Below the pieces are notes generated by a model. That model saw only the letters and a program-made list of their open reading frames with translations, was not told the DNA's origin and ran no database searches. Positions 11,031 to 20,949 of a DNA stretch of 64,000 bases are shown in pieces. The DNA lies in assembly GCA_963585895.1 (NCBI GenBank), contig OY757939.1, forward strand, positions 31,596,530 to 31,660,529, read 5' to 3'. The translations under genes and the position numbers were made by a program. The DNA comes from Sepioteuthis lessoniana (taxonomy: Eukaryota > Mollusca > Cephalopoda > Myopsida > Loliginidae). How positions within the stretch are numbered: position 1 is the stretch's first letter; each line of letters opens with the position of its first letter.

Positions 11031-11155
11031 AATATGTTGACTATACCCACTTTGCAGAGGAGTAAAACCCCTACAAAAATGAATGTCCTCAGTATGACAC
11101 TAAACTGCATCTGATGGGGAGGCTCTAGTTTTGAAGATCTGGGAAGTGTGGAGTC
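11031..11155 (+). repeat. SINE-A head fragment
   Basis: It carries 'gaatatgttgactatacc', 'ctttgcagaggagtaaaacc', 'atgacactaaactgcatctg' and 'ggaggctctagttttgaagatctgggaa' in head-to-body order. It stops abruptly before the GGGTCCCATCT box. Confidence 0.7.
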
Positions 11156-11940
11156 TGATGTAGAATCCAGCCGCTGGCTGGTATGTCTAGTTCACTCTGA
11201 CAATTTTCGCCGAATTCAAATCACACAATTCCCTCTGCTGAGCCGTGGGAACCACCACCATTCGCCACATTGTGAATTTTTTGATCCAAACAGCAGTGTT
11301 TTAGTTTCCTCAGATTAGTTCAACCATGGGAGTCGATTTGGCTGGAATCTATGCCAAAAGAAAAATTGCTGTTTATGGAGAAAATAGTTCTTGTCACAAC
11401 CTCAAAAACACAAAAAGAGACAAGCAACACTTTTGATTCTCGTATGATAAAACTTTTTCAAGGCTATTGTCTTTATCTCGCCATAAAAGAAATTACACAA
11501 ATGTGTAGAGTACAAAAGAAAAGGTCACATGAGATTTACTCGCTCGGTTAGAAAGCGACAGAAAGAGAAAAAGAAAAGATCTGATCTGTCCAGGCAGTGT
11601 AAGGGGGACAACTAATGATCCCTGTTTACTTTTACTTAAAAATTTGTTTTCTTGGCTTTGTTAACAAAATTATCTGGATTCGCAAAGTTTCTATTTCCAT
11701 CCCTTGGTTCTGATCAGACCAGCATGATTCACAAAGTCATTTTGCAGCATTTGGCATTTCTGTCTGACTGCTCAAAATGTCTGTCTTCCCTCTTGACTCT
11801 GCAGTACTTTTCTCCCCCAAAAATGTCTATCTTGGACTGCCGAAAAATAATTTCTGTCTCTCTCTAAACACTGCTTTGAACTGACCTGCCTTTCTCCAAC
11901 CGCAGCTTCGCACTGCGCAATGACTTGAATCTTTCTGCCG
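11156..11940. other. Moderate-GC unique sequence
   Basis: The sequence is less AT-rich than its surroundings. It would be the transcribed side of the minus-strand promoter candidate at 11943-11992. Reading minus, there is a donor-like CAG|GTCAGT near 11888, which would suit a short non-coding first exon. No long frame is supported. Confidence 0.3.
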
Positions 11941-11942
11941 AC

Positions 11943-11992
11943 TGCTTATATGGAGTAGGGCGGGGTTATCGACAATTTTCGGCTACGCCAAT
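11943..11992 (-). promoter_or_regulatory. CCAAT / GC box / TATA cluster
   Basis: On the minus strand, ATTGG (11992-11988), CCCCGCCC (11965-11958) and CATATAAGCA (11952-11943) follow in the usual order for a polymerase II promoter. The spacing is about 25 and 10 bases, inside a short GC-richer island. Transcription would start near 11915 and run to lower coordinates. An NRF1-like 'attgcgcagtgcg' lies just downstream. It could equally be the promoter inside an unrecognised LTR. Confidence 0.35.
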
Positions 11993-11995
11993 AAA

Positions 11996-12465
11996 TAATT
12001 ATATGTAAATTGCCTGGACCCACCATGCATTTCGTATAATCTTTAAAACTCTGCAAATGCCTATTTTTAAGAGGCACTAAAAATGAATTTGTGTTCCCCA
12101 CTGATTTTTGCCCAGACAAAGATCATTTGAGTCTAAAAAAAATCCACTTATCTTGTTTCAGACCTTTGATCCCAAGATCCCATTCACAATTTATTAAGGA
12201 TTTAATCAACAACCCATCTATCCACTACCCCGAAACCATCACCTTAATTACTAAAGACTCAACTCCAGAAACATTATTACAAAAGGAAAGAAAAATAAAA
12301 TAAAATAAAAATTTAAAAAAAAAGGAAATTCCTTTTTTTATTCTCTGTATTAGAAAAAAAAAACCCTTATCTCTAGAATTATCCTTTAATTAATTAATTA
12401 ATAAATTCATTCCAATCCCTTAGAACTGTTAATTAATAAATCCACTTGTGGGAGGGTCTCTCTCT
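11996..12465. other. Spacer with A-rich runs
   Basis: An AAAT/AAAAT-rich stretch and a short (TTAA)n run are seen. The plus-strand frame at 12091-12303 has no motif. Confidence 0.4.
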
Positions 12466-12467
12466 CT

Positions 12468-12705
12468 CTGTCACAGGAGTACTCGTTCATTGTCATTACT
12501 CCCAAGTCCACTCTGACTAGGAGTGGTAGTACCTGTTTGGGACTCATCTATCAGTCAATTAGATCTGTTTAAAAATTATTTATATTTGATAGGACTATAT
12601 GTAAAAAAGACTCTTTAGAAACAACTACACACAAAAAAAATGTAAATATGAACACCTTAAGGTGGGTTGACATGTCATTAAAAGCTAAGCTTAATAAATG
12701 ATTAT
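12468..12705 (+). repeat. SINE-A copy, head-truncated
   Basis: It begins at 'ggagtactcgttcattgtca', then shows 'tagtacctgtttgggactc' and 'tcaattagatctgtttaaaaa'. It ends in the second tail type, 'ggtgggttgacatgtcatta', at about 12661-12681. Confidence 0.7.
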
Positions 12706-13120
12706 AATAGATTTAGATTCTACACTAAATATTAAGAGATAAAAAACTGCTCTAGATTGAAAACAGGGTTTTGTTTCTAGGTAAACTTAAGGTAAAAAAA
12801 TGTTACTAATTTGGAACCACAGGTAGAATCTAAGTTTTGGTTGCCTGGAGTCATCTGCTTTACTACTAAGCTATGCATGTAAGTAAAACTTGATATAGGT
12901 TCTACTTTTGTTAGCTTGTACTAACATGTTATCAATTTTTTAAATAAATTTCTTTCTCAACCCATACTGAAGAAGCTGTAAATAAATTTATTATTTCTAG
13001 CCTTCTTGTTATTTTTACTGTTTCTATTTTATCACAAAAGTTTGGCCATATGACTAACATTTATTGGATAGCAGTGATATATAAAAGAGATAATAACAAG
13101 ATTTAAAAAAAGAGAAAGAT
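12706..13120. other. AT-rich spacer
   Basis: Nothing recognised. Confidence 0.45.
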
Positions 13121-13124
13121 TGAT

Positions 13125-13599
13125 TGATTTTAGCAGTATGTCAGCCCATCTATTTTATACTGAGAGGTTAGTGAATTCCATTTATTGTATGTTCATATTT
13201 ACATTTTTTGTGTAGTTGTTTCTTAAGAATTTTTTGCTCACAGTATCAAGTATTCCTATCTAATACAAACAATTTGCACACAGTTGTATGGTTTCAAGTA
13301 TTCCTACCTAATACTAATAAATGCTTTCAAGTAATTATTTCCATTTAATAATAATCATTTGTTCCTATTGAATATAAATAATTTTTAAATCATTCTATTT
13401 GACTCATAGACAGGATGCTAACTGGTACTATCACTCCAGATCAAAGTGGATCTGGAAGTAATGACAATGAAGGAATACTGCACATTCCCCAAAGTTCCAG
13501 AACTGGAGCCTCTCCTTTAGTTACAGTTTAGTATCATATCCAGGACGTCTCTTCAGGGGGCATTTAACCCATACATAGTGGATGTACTCAGTATATTCT

Positions 13600-13600
<1 letters not shown>
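13125..13600 (-). repeat. SINE-A copy, full length
   Basis: The layout is the same as the copy at 1605-2232. The tail complement lies at about 13130-13165, subrepeats with 'cacacagttgtatggtttc' at 13250-13380, and the body and head at 13415-13600. The head is replaced at its 5' side by a GA tract. Confidence 0.75.

Positions 13601-13602
<2 letters not shown>

Positions 13603-13649
<47 letters not shown>
13603..13649. repeat. (AG)n microsatellite
   Basis: About 23 AG units sit exactly where the SINE-A head should continue. Confidence 0.95.
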
Positions 13650-13652
<3 letters not shown>

Positions 13653-14034
13653 TCAAAACTTTACTAAATACAAAGTTAAAGATTTCTGATCTATTAGAAA
13701 AATGTTTCATTGAATCAGAAATTGCCTGATTGAATCCAAATATCCACTTACATATAAAATACAATATCGTATACATGGATATATTAGTCATATAATTTGG
13801 CCTCATTATAAAGTAATCTGTGAAATTCTGTGGGTGTATTACTCAATGTTGCTCAAAACAAAAGAGAGAGTAACTTGGTAGACAATACTATTTAATCCCT
13901 GTCTCTCTCTTTGTTATTCTTCCTTTTTCTTTATTCTCTCTTTTCATCAATTAGAGTGATTCAAAAGTATTTCAGTTGACTGATATTCTTTCATTCTCCA
14001 AAGGGTAAAGTAACATTTAGCAAGCCTAATTTCC

Positions 14035-14300
14035 TCCACCCTTTTAGCTGGGGCTGGGGCTGTAAAATACACAGACTGCACCTTTGCAGAGAGGTAAGAG
14101 CCCCAATTCACTTAGTGTCCTGGGTATGACACTAAACCATCTGATGGTGAGGCTTCAATCCTGGAGCTATGGGGAAAGTGTAGTACTCCTTCATTATCAT
14201 TACTCCCAGGTCCACTGAGACCCAGAGTAGTTGTACTAAGAATAGCTTTGGCATTAAATAATCCTCGAAGGTTGATATGCCATTAAACAAAGAAACTGAA
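14035..14300 (+). repeat. SINE-A copy, short form
   Basis: A compact copy that has the head (ggggctgtaaaatacacagactgc) and the body. It then goes directly to the hairpin tail 'ttggcattaaataatcc' / 'ggttgatatgccattaaac' at 14250-14298, without the AT-rich variable part. It shows that the variable part is dispensable. Confidence 0.8.
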
Positions 14301-14376
14301 CCAAAACTTCATTTTAGAAAAGTGCATGATTGGGCATAGTTTTTAGTTAAATTCATGAATTCACTTCTTATTTTCT

Positions 14377-14910
14377 TTGACAGAAAAATATCTTATGCTT
14401 CACAAAAATTGGAGTGAATCCAGTCTGCATTATCTCTTTTCCAAAAATGTAGCTAATGGAAAATTCCTTATTAAAGATTTTTTTACTTTTTTAAAAATTG
14501 TTTTTAAATCTCTATCAATAAATGTCAATACTACTATGCAGTTGCACCACATGGATTTTAACAAAATGCTTGGAGAAAAAGCTAGAAAGGAACCACACAA
14601 GGATGCTGAGCTCTGTTTTGAACAAACCCCAAAAGCAGCAACCTACAAAATATCAACTACATGGCAATTTATGAGTACCTCCCATTTCACAAACTGTCCA
14701 AGTAAGATAAGCAAGATATGCTGGAGAAGTAAGGACAAACTCCTATGCTAGAACACACAAGTTTTGTCTAACCAGCAAAAACTGACATTCATCAGCTCTG
14801 TGTAGATACTGGATACCATTTAGAGGACTTAGCAAGAGCAATGGCCAATAGAGACAGATGGCATGAGAGAATTAAAGGAATCTATACTCTCAGCATGCCT
14901 TGATTATGAT
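14377..14910 (+). pseudogene. RTE-type LINE, 3' end of ORF2
   Basis: The plus-strand translation ends in the C-terminal block of an apurinic-endonuclease LINE family. KICWRSKDKLLC corresponds to the family's HCWRSKDELIS. After a frameshift, HQLCVDTGYHLEDLARAMAN and RDRWHERIKG follow at about 14795-14880. The stop is followed by ATGATGATGA, and a trinucleotide-like 3' end is usual for RTE elements. The reverse transcriptase part is absent, so the copy is 5'-truncated. The same family is represented at 41945-42230, 47180-48300 and 52990-53930. The clade name is my inference. Confidence 0.6.
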
Positions 14911-15154
14911 GATGATACAGTCTTTCAAATTTGTAATCATAAGAATTCCTTCCCTTTTTGGGTACAGAATAAATAGTTTCCTGTTCACTTATTCTTTGGA
15001 ATGCTTCAACAAAACTCAAGAGCAAACACTGTGGAAAGTTGGAACCTACCTCAAAATTAACTTTTTAAAAAATATCACAGGCAGCTTTAGGTCACAATGA
15101 ATCATGTGAGCAAGAGAGAATGTCAGAGTCTTTGCAACAAATTCTCCTATATAT

Positions 15155-15400
15155 ATTTACCCAACCCCTCCACATGTCAAAATGTGACACAAAATCAATT
15201 TTTAAATGGAGTTTGACTGGTTTAAATTCAGAGTATTTCTTCTTCTAGACCAGTTGCCATACCAAGGAGGAAACCAGAGTTTGATTCATATCCAAGAGTA
15301 TTAATACTGTGGAAAATGTAAACAGCCTGGTCTAGGATTTGAACTCTAGTTATCATGCCCATTTCCTACGATGATAACCATTACACCATGAACGGCTCAA
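15155..15400 (-). repeat. SINE-C copy (tRNA-derived)
   Basis: It begins near 'acccctccacatgtcaaaatg', then 'gaccagttgccataccaagg', 'ctaggatttgaactctag' (B box complement) and 'acgatgataaccattacacc' (A box complement). Confidence 0.75.
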
Positions 15401-15584
15401 CAAATTCTCATGTAAAAAAATGGATTACATAAAAAAACTGTCCATCCAAAAATTCTCTCTTGAATATGAGATGATTATTCCAGAGGTGGGAGGTAGATTT
15501 CACAAAAAGACTGCTTAGTGTTCAGATTTCTAGAAGTTCTGTAAAGTGTAGCTACTTGAAATCTTTTGTTAAATTTTCCCTTTC

Positions 15585-16335
15585 TCAGTTGGCTGGGGCT
15601 GTAGAATACACCAACTGCTTCTTGGCTGAGGAGTAAGACCCTCCCAACAAGTGTCCTGGATATGACACTAAACAATCTGATGGTGAGGTTCCAGTGATGC
15701 TGGAACTTTGGGGAATGCAGAGTACCCCTTCATTGCCATTGCTCCCAGGTCCATTCTGGCCCGGAGTGGTAGCACCTGATAAGGGTCCTATCTATAGGTT
15801 AAATAGAAGTAAACTGTGGTTTCTTAACTTTACTGTTTTTTTGCATTCAAACTGCATATTTATGCTAAATGGAATTGTTTAAAATAGAACTGTTTTGACA
15901 TTTAAACTGTGTACTTATGCTAAACTAAATTGTTTGAATTAGAACTGTTTGACTAAACTAAATGGCTTGAAATTGAAATGTTTTTGACAATTAAACTGTA
16001 CTTACATTTAAACTGCATGTTTATGCTAAACTGAATTGTTTGAAATAGAACTGTTTTGACACTGAAACTGTACTTACACTAAACTGAATTGTTTAATATA
16101 GAACTGTTTTGACATTTAACTGTGTGTAAACAAAATCTGTACTTATACTAAATTGAATTAGCTGAATTAGAACTATTTGAATAAACTGAATAGCTTGAAA
16201 TAGAAATGTTTTTGACAATTAAACTGTGTACTCATGCTAAACTGAATAGTTTGAAATAGAACTGATTATTTGTTTAAAATTGGATTTGGCGTTAAATAAC
16301 CTACAAAGGTTGATATACTATAAAACCCAAACAAA
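15585..16335 (+). repeat. SINE-A copy with expanded internal repeats
   Basis: The head starts 'ggctggggctgtagaatac' at 15593. The body and GGGTCC box end near 15810. At 15830-16265 there are about seven irregular copies of a 56-70 base unit built on 'aactgtgtacttatgctaaactgaattg' and 'gaaatagaactgtttt'. The hairpin tail follows at 16285-16325 (ttggcgttaaataacc / ggttgatatact). It is the longest SINE-A copy in the window, and the size difference from the 14.0-kb copy is entirely these subrepeats. Confidence 0.8.
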
Positions 16336-16484
16336 CAAACAACCAATCAACATAAATCTTCCAAGATATTTAAACTAGATATGATCCACAAATTTGCATT
16401 GTTGTTAATTTTCAAATAAACTATAATTCAAGAAATACATAATGAAAATTCATAATCTCTTTATCTGATTGACTGGGTTTGGTT

Positions 16485-18390
16485 TAGTTTCACAGCATAT
16501 CAACCTCCCCAGTCATTTAATGTCAAATCAAGTTAAAAAAAAAGGGGGAAACAGAAAGATTTTTTGAACAGTTTGTGAAAAGGATTAGATTTTGTTGAAG
16601 TATATCATGTAGAGGAACAGTTTGTCGGAGAAATTTGGTTTTGATGAAATTTCTTTTAGATTTTTCTATATATATTTATCGCTTTTAGGAATGACATAAC
16701 ATTTTTTATTTCAGTATTTTGAAACAGTTCCTTCATGTCGTTTGCACTATAAAAGGTTTCTTTTATATGGGCCAGGTCGGTACATTCAATGAGGATGTGT
16801 TTCACAGTGTATTTGGTTTGGCATGCATCACACATTGGTTGCTGCTTTGCTTCAAGTAAGTAAGAATGTGTTGTCTTTGTATGACCTATACAAAGTTTGG
16901 ACAAGATGACTTCTTTTCAGTTTTTTCTATAGCCTAGTTTCCATTCCCCCAATGTGGGTTTAATTTCCAGTAATTTATTATGCTTATTACTGTTCCAGCG
17001 TTGTTGTCTTTGTTGTAATATGTATTGATTTATCTTCATTTTAAAGTCTGTATATGGTATTTTAAACTTTTTTTCAGTGGTTATGTTTAGAGTAGACCTA
17101 GCCTCTTTATCTGCTTGGTCATTTCCGCTGATTCCAGTATGGCTTGGGATCTAACATATCTGTACATCATTATCATTTGATAAATTTACTAATTTGCATA
17201 GAATTTTTATGATTAATGGATTATTAAATTTCCTGTTTTTAATGATCCCAACACTAACAGTGAATTAGAAAAGATAATATATTTGTTATTCCTTAAGCTT
17301 CTGCACTGAATATAGAGTTGTTATTTGGGAGGTGTTTTTAAAATATTTCCCCTTTATGTATTGTGGCACATCCTATTATTTTCTCCAGTTTAGATCTGTC
17401 TATGAAGATGTGTGAGAGTTTAGGATATCTCTCCTTAACTTTTTCTAATTCCTCAAGGAAAATTAGTGGGTGAGTTTTGTTTTTGTGGGATTTAGTGTTA
17501 AGTCTGTTTGGGGTCCTTATGGTCCAAGGTTGAATATATAGTATGATTGTCTTATGAATTTCTGTCAAATCCATATCTACTACTCTAATGATTGTTTCCA
17601 TCTGGAGGCCAAAGTGCATTATGGCTTTTTCATTCTTTTGGAATAGTTTTTTGTAGTTTAGATAAAAAGTATTATTGTGTGCAGGATTTGCTGGGCATGA
17701 CTTAAATTTGACGTAGTACTGGAGGGCCAGTTTGTGGCTTCTAATATTTGCAGGTGCTGCATTAGCCTCAGTGTATAGGCTCTCGGCTAGAGTTCTAAAA
17801 GCTCCAAGTACTAACCTTAAGCTTCCATGATAGATTAGGTCAAGTTTTTTACATTGCTCTTTCTAACTGATCGGCATATGAAATAACCTTAATCCAGTTG
17901 TGATCTAATTTATAGTCTTTTAATCAGCTCCCCATTCTTTGTTGGCTACCACACGCAGTAGTTGTAGTGTTTTATTACATTTAGATTTTAGATATTTCAA
18001 GTGGGGAATAAATGTTAGTTTTTTGTCAAATATTATCCCAAGAAATTTGTATTCGTCTACAACTGGGATCTCTGAACCATCAAGTTTCAGCCAGGGGTCA
18101 TTATGTATTTTTTTTTGGTGACAAAAAGGGATGCATTTTGTTTTTGTTTTAGAGAACCTGAATCCATTTACTGTTGCCAATCAGCTGATTTTCTTTAGTC
18201 CCTGTTGCAGTTTTCTCTCAATTGTGTGGACATATTTTAATTTGAAACATATCATGAGGTCATCTATGTATAGAGACCCATCAATTCTAGATGGTAATTC
18301 CTTGATTACATTGTCTATTTTTATGTTGAAGAGGGTTACGGACAATATACAGCCCTATGGGATACCCTTGTTGCAGAGCTGATAAGCATG
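16485..18390 (-). pseudogene. LINE ORF2 with reverse transcriptase and RNase H (I-type), 5'-truncated
   Basis: Reading right to left on the minus strand, the RT catalytic region is at 18390-18240 with GIP*GCILSVTLFNIKID and SLYIDDLMICF. Next comes KTKCIPFC ... FLGIIFDKKLTF at 18130-17990. An RNase H start-like segment (FIDRSKLEK) lies near 17390 and its late GNDQADKEA segment near 17130-17100. The C-terminal LCIGHTKTTHSYLL ... TVKHILIEC zinc-type block is at 16900-16770, with the stop near 16655. The 3' untranslated part ends in the hairpin module at 16485-16540. There are several frameshifts and a TAG. RNase H in a LINE points to the I/Jockey-related groups. The 5' side stops at the GC-rich block that begins about 18390. 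Confidence 0.75.
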
Positions 18391-18544
18391 TCGACCCAGC
18401 AAATGATTTAAGTTAAAGTGTGCGACTAATGGCAGCCAAAGACAATGAAGGAAACAGAGGCGTGGTAACATATAACAAAGATGACAATTTATTATCGTGT
18501 TTACAAGCGCGTGTGTAAAGTTCGCGGTAGTAGTGTTTGTGTCT

Positions 18545-18960
18545 TCAGCTAGATGGGTGATGTTGGTAGCTGGTATGGTCAAGTTGAAGGAAAGTAGCTG
18601 GACGATCGTTGCGGGTAGCTGGTGTCGGTCGAGTCGTTGAATACAGCTGGTCGATCATTGCGGGAAGCTGAGGTCAGTCGAGTTGTTGAAGTGCAGCTAG
18701 ACGATTGTTGTGGGTTTGATCAAGTTGTAGATAGGTGCAGTTGGATGAGTGTTTCAGGTAGCGGATGTTGGTCAAGGTAAGTAAATCGATGTCCTGGTTT
18801 TGACAGTGCGTTGGGTTAACCGGGGGTGTGTAGATGTGGTTGCTAGCCCATACAGCGAGTCGTATGTGGGCTAGATGCTGCAATGCTAGTGCAGTCTGTA
18901 CAGTGAGTTCTACATGGACTGGATGCTGCATTGCTGGAGCGTCGTAGTCGAAGTTGGTGT
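18545..18960. repeat. ~50-bp minisatellite, degenerate
   Basis: Units start at 'gacgatcgttgcgggtagct' (18601), 'gtcgatcattgcgggaagct' (18650) and 'gacgattgttgtgggtttga' (18700), so the period is 49-50 bases. A related pair built on 'agatgctgcaatgctagtgc' / 'ggatgctgcattgctggagc' lies at 18870-18945. Confidence 0.75.
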
Positions 18961-19104
18961 TGGCAGCTTGGTCGCGTAGAGTTGAGCGAGCGTGATGACT
19001 AAGACCTAGCCGTGTCTTAGTACTGCGGACCAAGTGAACGGACGGGGGAACCATAGCTAAGCTTTGCCAGGCCTTAGTACATATGAAGTTGAGCGAGCGA
19101 ATTG

Positions 19105-19575
19105 GTGAGGTTAGGGCTTTGTCATGCCCCTAGCTGTGCGGATGTATCAAAGACGGTAGCTATAGCTTTGCTGTGCCAAAGCTGTGTGAACATATCAGGA
19201 CGGTAGCTAAGGCTGTGCTGCACCAAAGCTGAATGGATGTGTCGGAGGCGGTAGCTATGGCTTTACCATGCCAAAGCCGTGTGGACGCATCGGGATGGTA
19301 GCTAAGGCTGTTCCACGCCAAAGCTGTATGGATGTATCAGAGACGATAGCTATGGCTGAGCCGCACCAAAGCTGTGTGGACGCATCGGGATGTTAGCTAA
19401 AGCTGTGCCATGCCAAAGCTGTGCACAAGTATCGGAGACAATAGCTATGGTTGTGTTGTGCCAAAGCTGTGCGGACGTATTGGGACGGTAGCTATGGCTG
19501 TGCCACGCCAAAGCTGTTTGAACGAATCGAGATGGTAGCTAAGGCTTTGTGGTGCCAAAGCTCTGCACTATCGAG
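19105..19575. repeat. 47/48-bp minisatellite, alternating units
   Basis: The anchor GGTAGCTA recurs near 19155, 19202, 19250, 19297, 19345, 19392, 19440, 19487 and 19534, giving spacings of 47 or 48 bases. Each unit has GCCAAAGCTGTG and an anchor. 'tagctatgg' and 'tagctaagg' versions mostly alternate, which gives a 95-base dimer. The frame is not open throughout. Confidence 0.85.
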
Positions 19576-20317
19576 TGAACAGGCCAGGAGGACGTGGCTA
19601 AGATTGGCATTATCTTAGCACTGCACAGATAGTGAAGGCTAACTCATGCCTTTAGCGCTGCACTGCCAAACGGACGAGGGGGAATCGACCGAATGGTTAA
19701 GACCGAGTGGTCTTAGAGTCCTCTTTGTGTTTGCCTCTGGGCCGTCTACTTTGACTGGTGAATAAAGACTGTCAGAGGTGCTCCAACCCGCAGACGGTGA
19801 CCTCTAATGGTCCTTAAAAGGACAGTTTTTGCATAACTATGTGATGGGAAGGCGAATGCAACCACTAGATGTAGGATTCAGCCTTAAGGAGCCCGCTCTG
19901 AGAGTGGTTCCTGAGAGCGTTGTGTGACCTCCGAATTTTTCGCCGCCAAAGTCTTGTTTACATAAAGGGAACCTAACACCACTTCTGCCGGGCACGTAAA
20001 TAGAAAGTTCTTCTAAAAAATGGGCGTAAAAATTAAGTCCTTCTTTAGCCTAATATAGGCTACCGAAGATAATTAATTCCATTTTTATAGAGTTATTTCT
20101 GGCAGAAGTGTTTTGTAAATATTGTTAAATTTAATTTATTCCCTTTTCTTAGCTGTAACAGCAGGTCAGGGTCGAAAAAGGGCTTAGTCGTTTCCGTCTG
20201 TACCCGGATGTCATTTTTCTAGGGCGAGCGAGTAAACCGATGTGTTTACGTAAGTGAACAGGTCGTGACACCCTCTTCCTGATTTTTCACATCTGAAAGT
20301 GTGGAGTCAACGCTATC

Positions 20318-20425
20318 GACTGGGTTTAGAATATACTGACTGTATCCCTTGCAAAGGAGTAATACCCACTCCAAAAAATAAAAGGGTGTACTGGGTAGGA
20401 CATTAAACTGCAACTAACAGTTTTA
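20318..20425 (+). repeat. SINE-A head fragment
   Basis: It reads 'tgggtttagaatatactgactg', 'ttgcaaaggagtaatacc', 'ggacattaaactgcaacta'. Confidence 0.6.
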
Positions 20426-20628
20426 AATAAATTACTAAAAAACATTATAGAAAATGCTTCTAAGATTTTGTACTTTACGGTTAACTTGAAGTTTTGTTGA
20501 GGCTTTGAGTAATAAATGAAAGAAAAGGATATTTGTAAATCTGCTTCGTGGTTGGTTGGAATTATAGATGTATAGGACTTACACTCCTATAATTTAAAAT
20601 GGACGTTATGCCACTTGTTCCCGAAACA

Positions 20629-20948
20629 AAGATGGCGGACACATGTAAATATTCAATCTCGGGAAACCATTGGCCAGGAGAACCATGTGGTCAGTGCTTA
20701 AAACTACGTCCGCATTTGAATTTCGTCCCGCGTTTTTGGAGCCTACCTCATGACAAGTATTCTCTATAAATACTTCGTCTTCCTACACTCTTCCTCTTTT
20801 TTTCACATTTCACTTACAGGGCCAACACACTCTCTCCAGTGTGACTTCCAGAGAGAATACTATCACTCTCTCATTTCAACTAACAGCCGTCAACCGCCAC
20901 AAAATGTATACGTCACGCAACCATTCTCTTAATTCTTACACCTTTTCG
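20629..20948 (+). promoter_or_regulatory. Promoter-like region with candidate first exon
   Basis: AAGATGGCGG (about 20629) matches the YY1 core, and TATAAATA is at 20765-20772. About 30 bases later a pyrimidine-rich leader begins. An ATG at 20904 (context cacaaaATGt) opens 15 codons, MYTSRNHSLNSYTFS. These run to a good splice donor, TTTTCG|GTGAGT, after 20948, leaving the frame in phase 0. These parts in this order look like a real first exon. I found no matching second exon, so an LTR promoter remains possible. Confidence 0.35.
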
Positions 20949-20949
20949 G

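Larger units (their letters stand above)
18390..20290. other. GC-rich block of tandem repeats, possibly LTR-bounded
   Basis: Base composition rises to roughly half GC between two very AT-rich flanks. The left edge cuts the LINE RT just upstream of its GIP*GC motif. The right edge reads, on the minus strand, TGTCACGACCTG, a typical retroviral-type LTR start. I could not find a convincing matching CA end or a clean target duplication at the left. The interior has two tandem repeat fields (listed separately), an AATAAA at 19762, and no gag/pol translation. It could be a non-autonomous LTR element or a satellite-bearing insertion. Confidence 0.4.

Noticed and set aside
14900-15100. Plus-strand 66-codon frame after the RTE 3' end
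   Set aside because: The composition is that of AT-rich spacer and there is no motif.
18674-19054. Minus-strand 126-codon frame in the GC-rich block
   Set aside because: It is histidine/threonine-rich and follows the tandem repeats; no motif is visible and the frame is a by-product of the repeat units.
19808-19825. Histone mRNA 3' stem-loop on the minus strand (TGTCCTTTTAAGGACC, close to the consensus)
   Set aside because: No histone coding sequence ends upstream of it on the minus strand and no purine-rich downstream element follows; an imperfect palindrome of this length is likely by chance.
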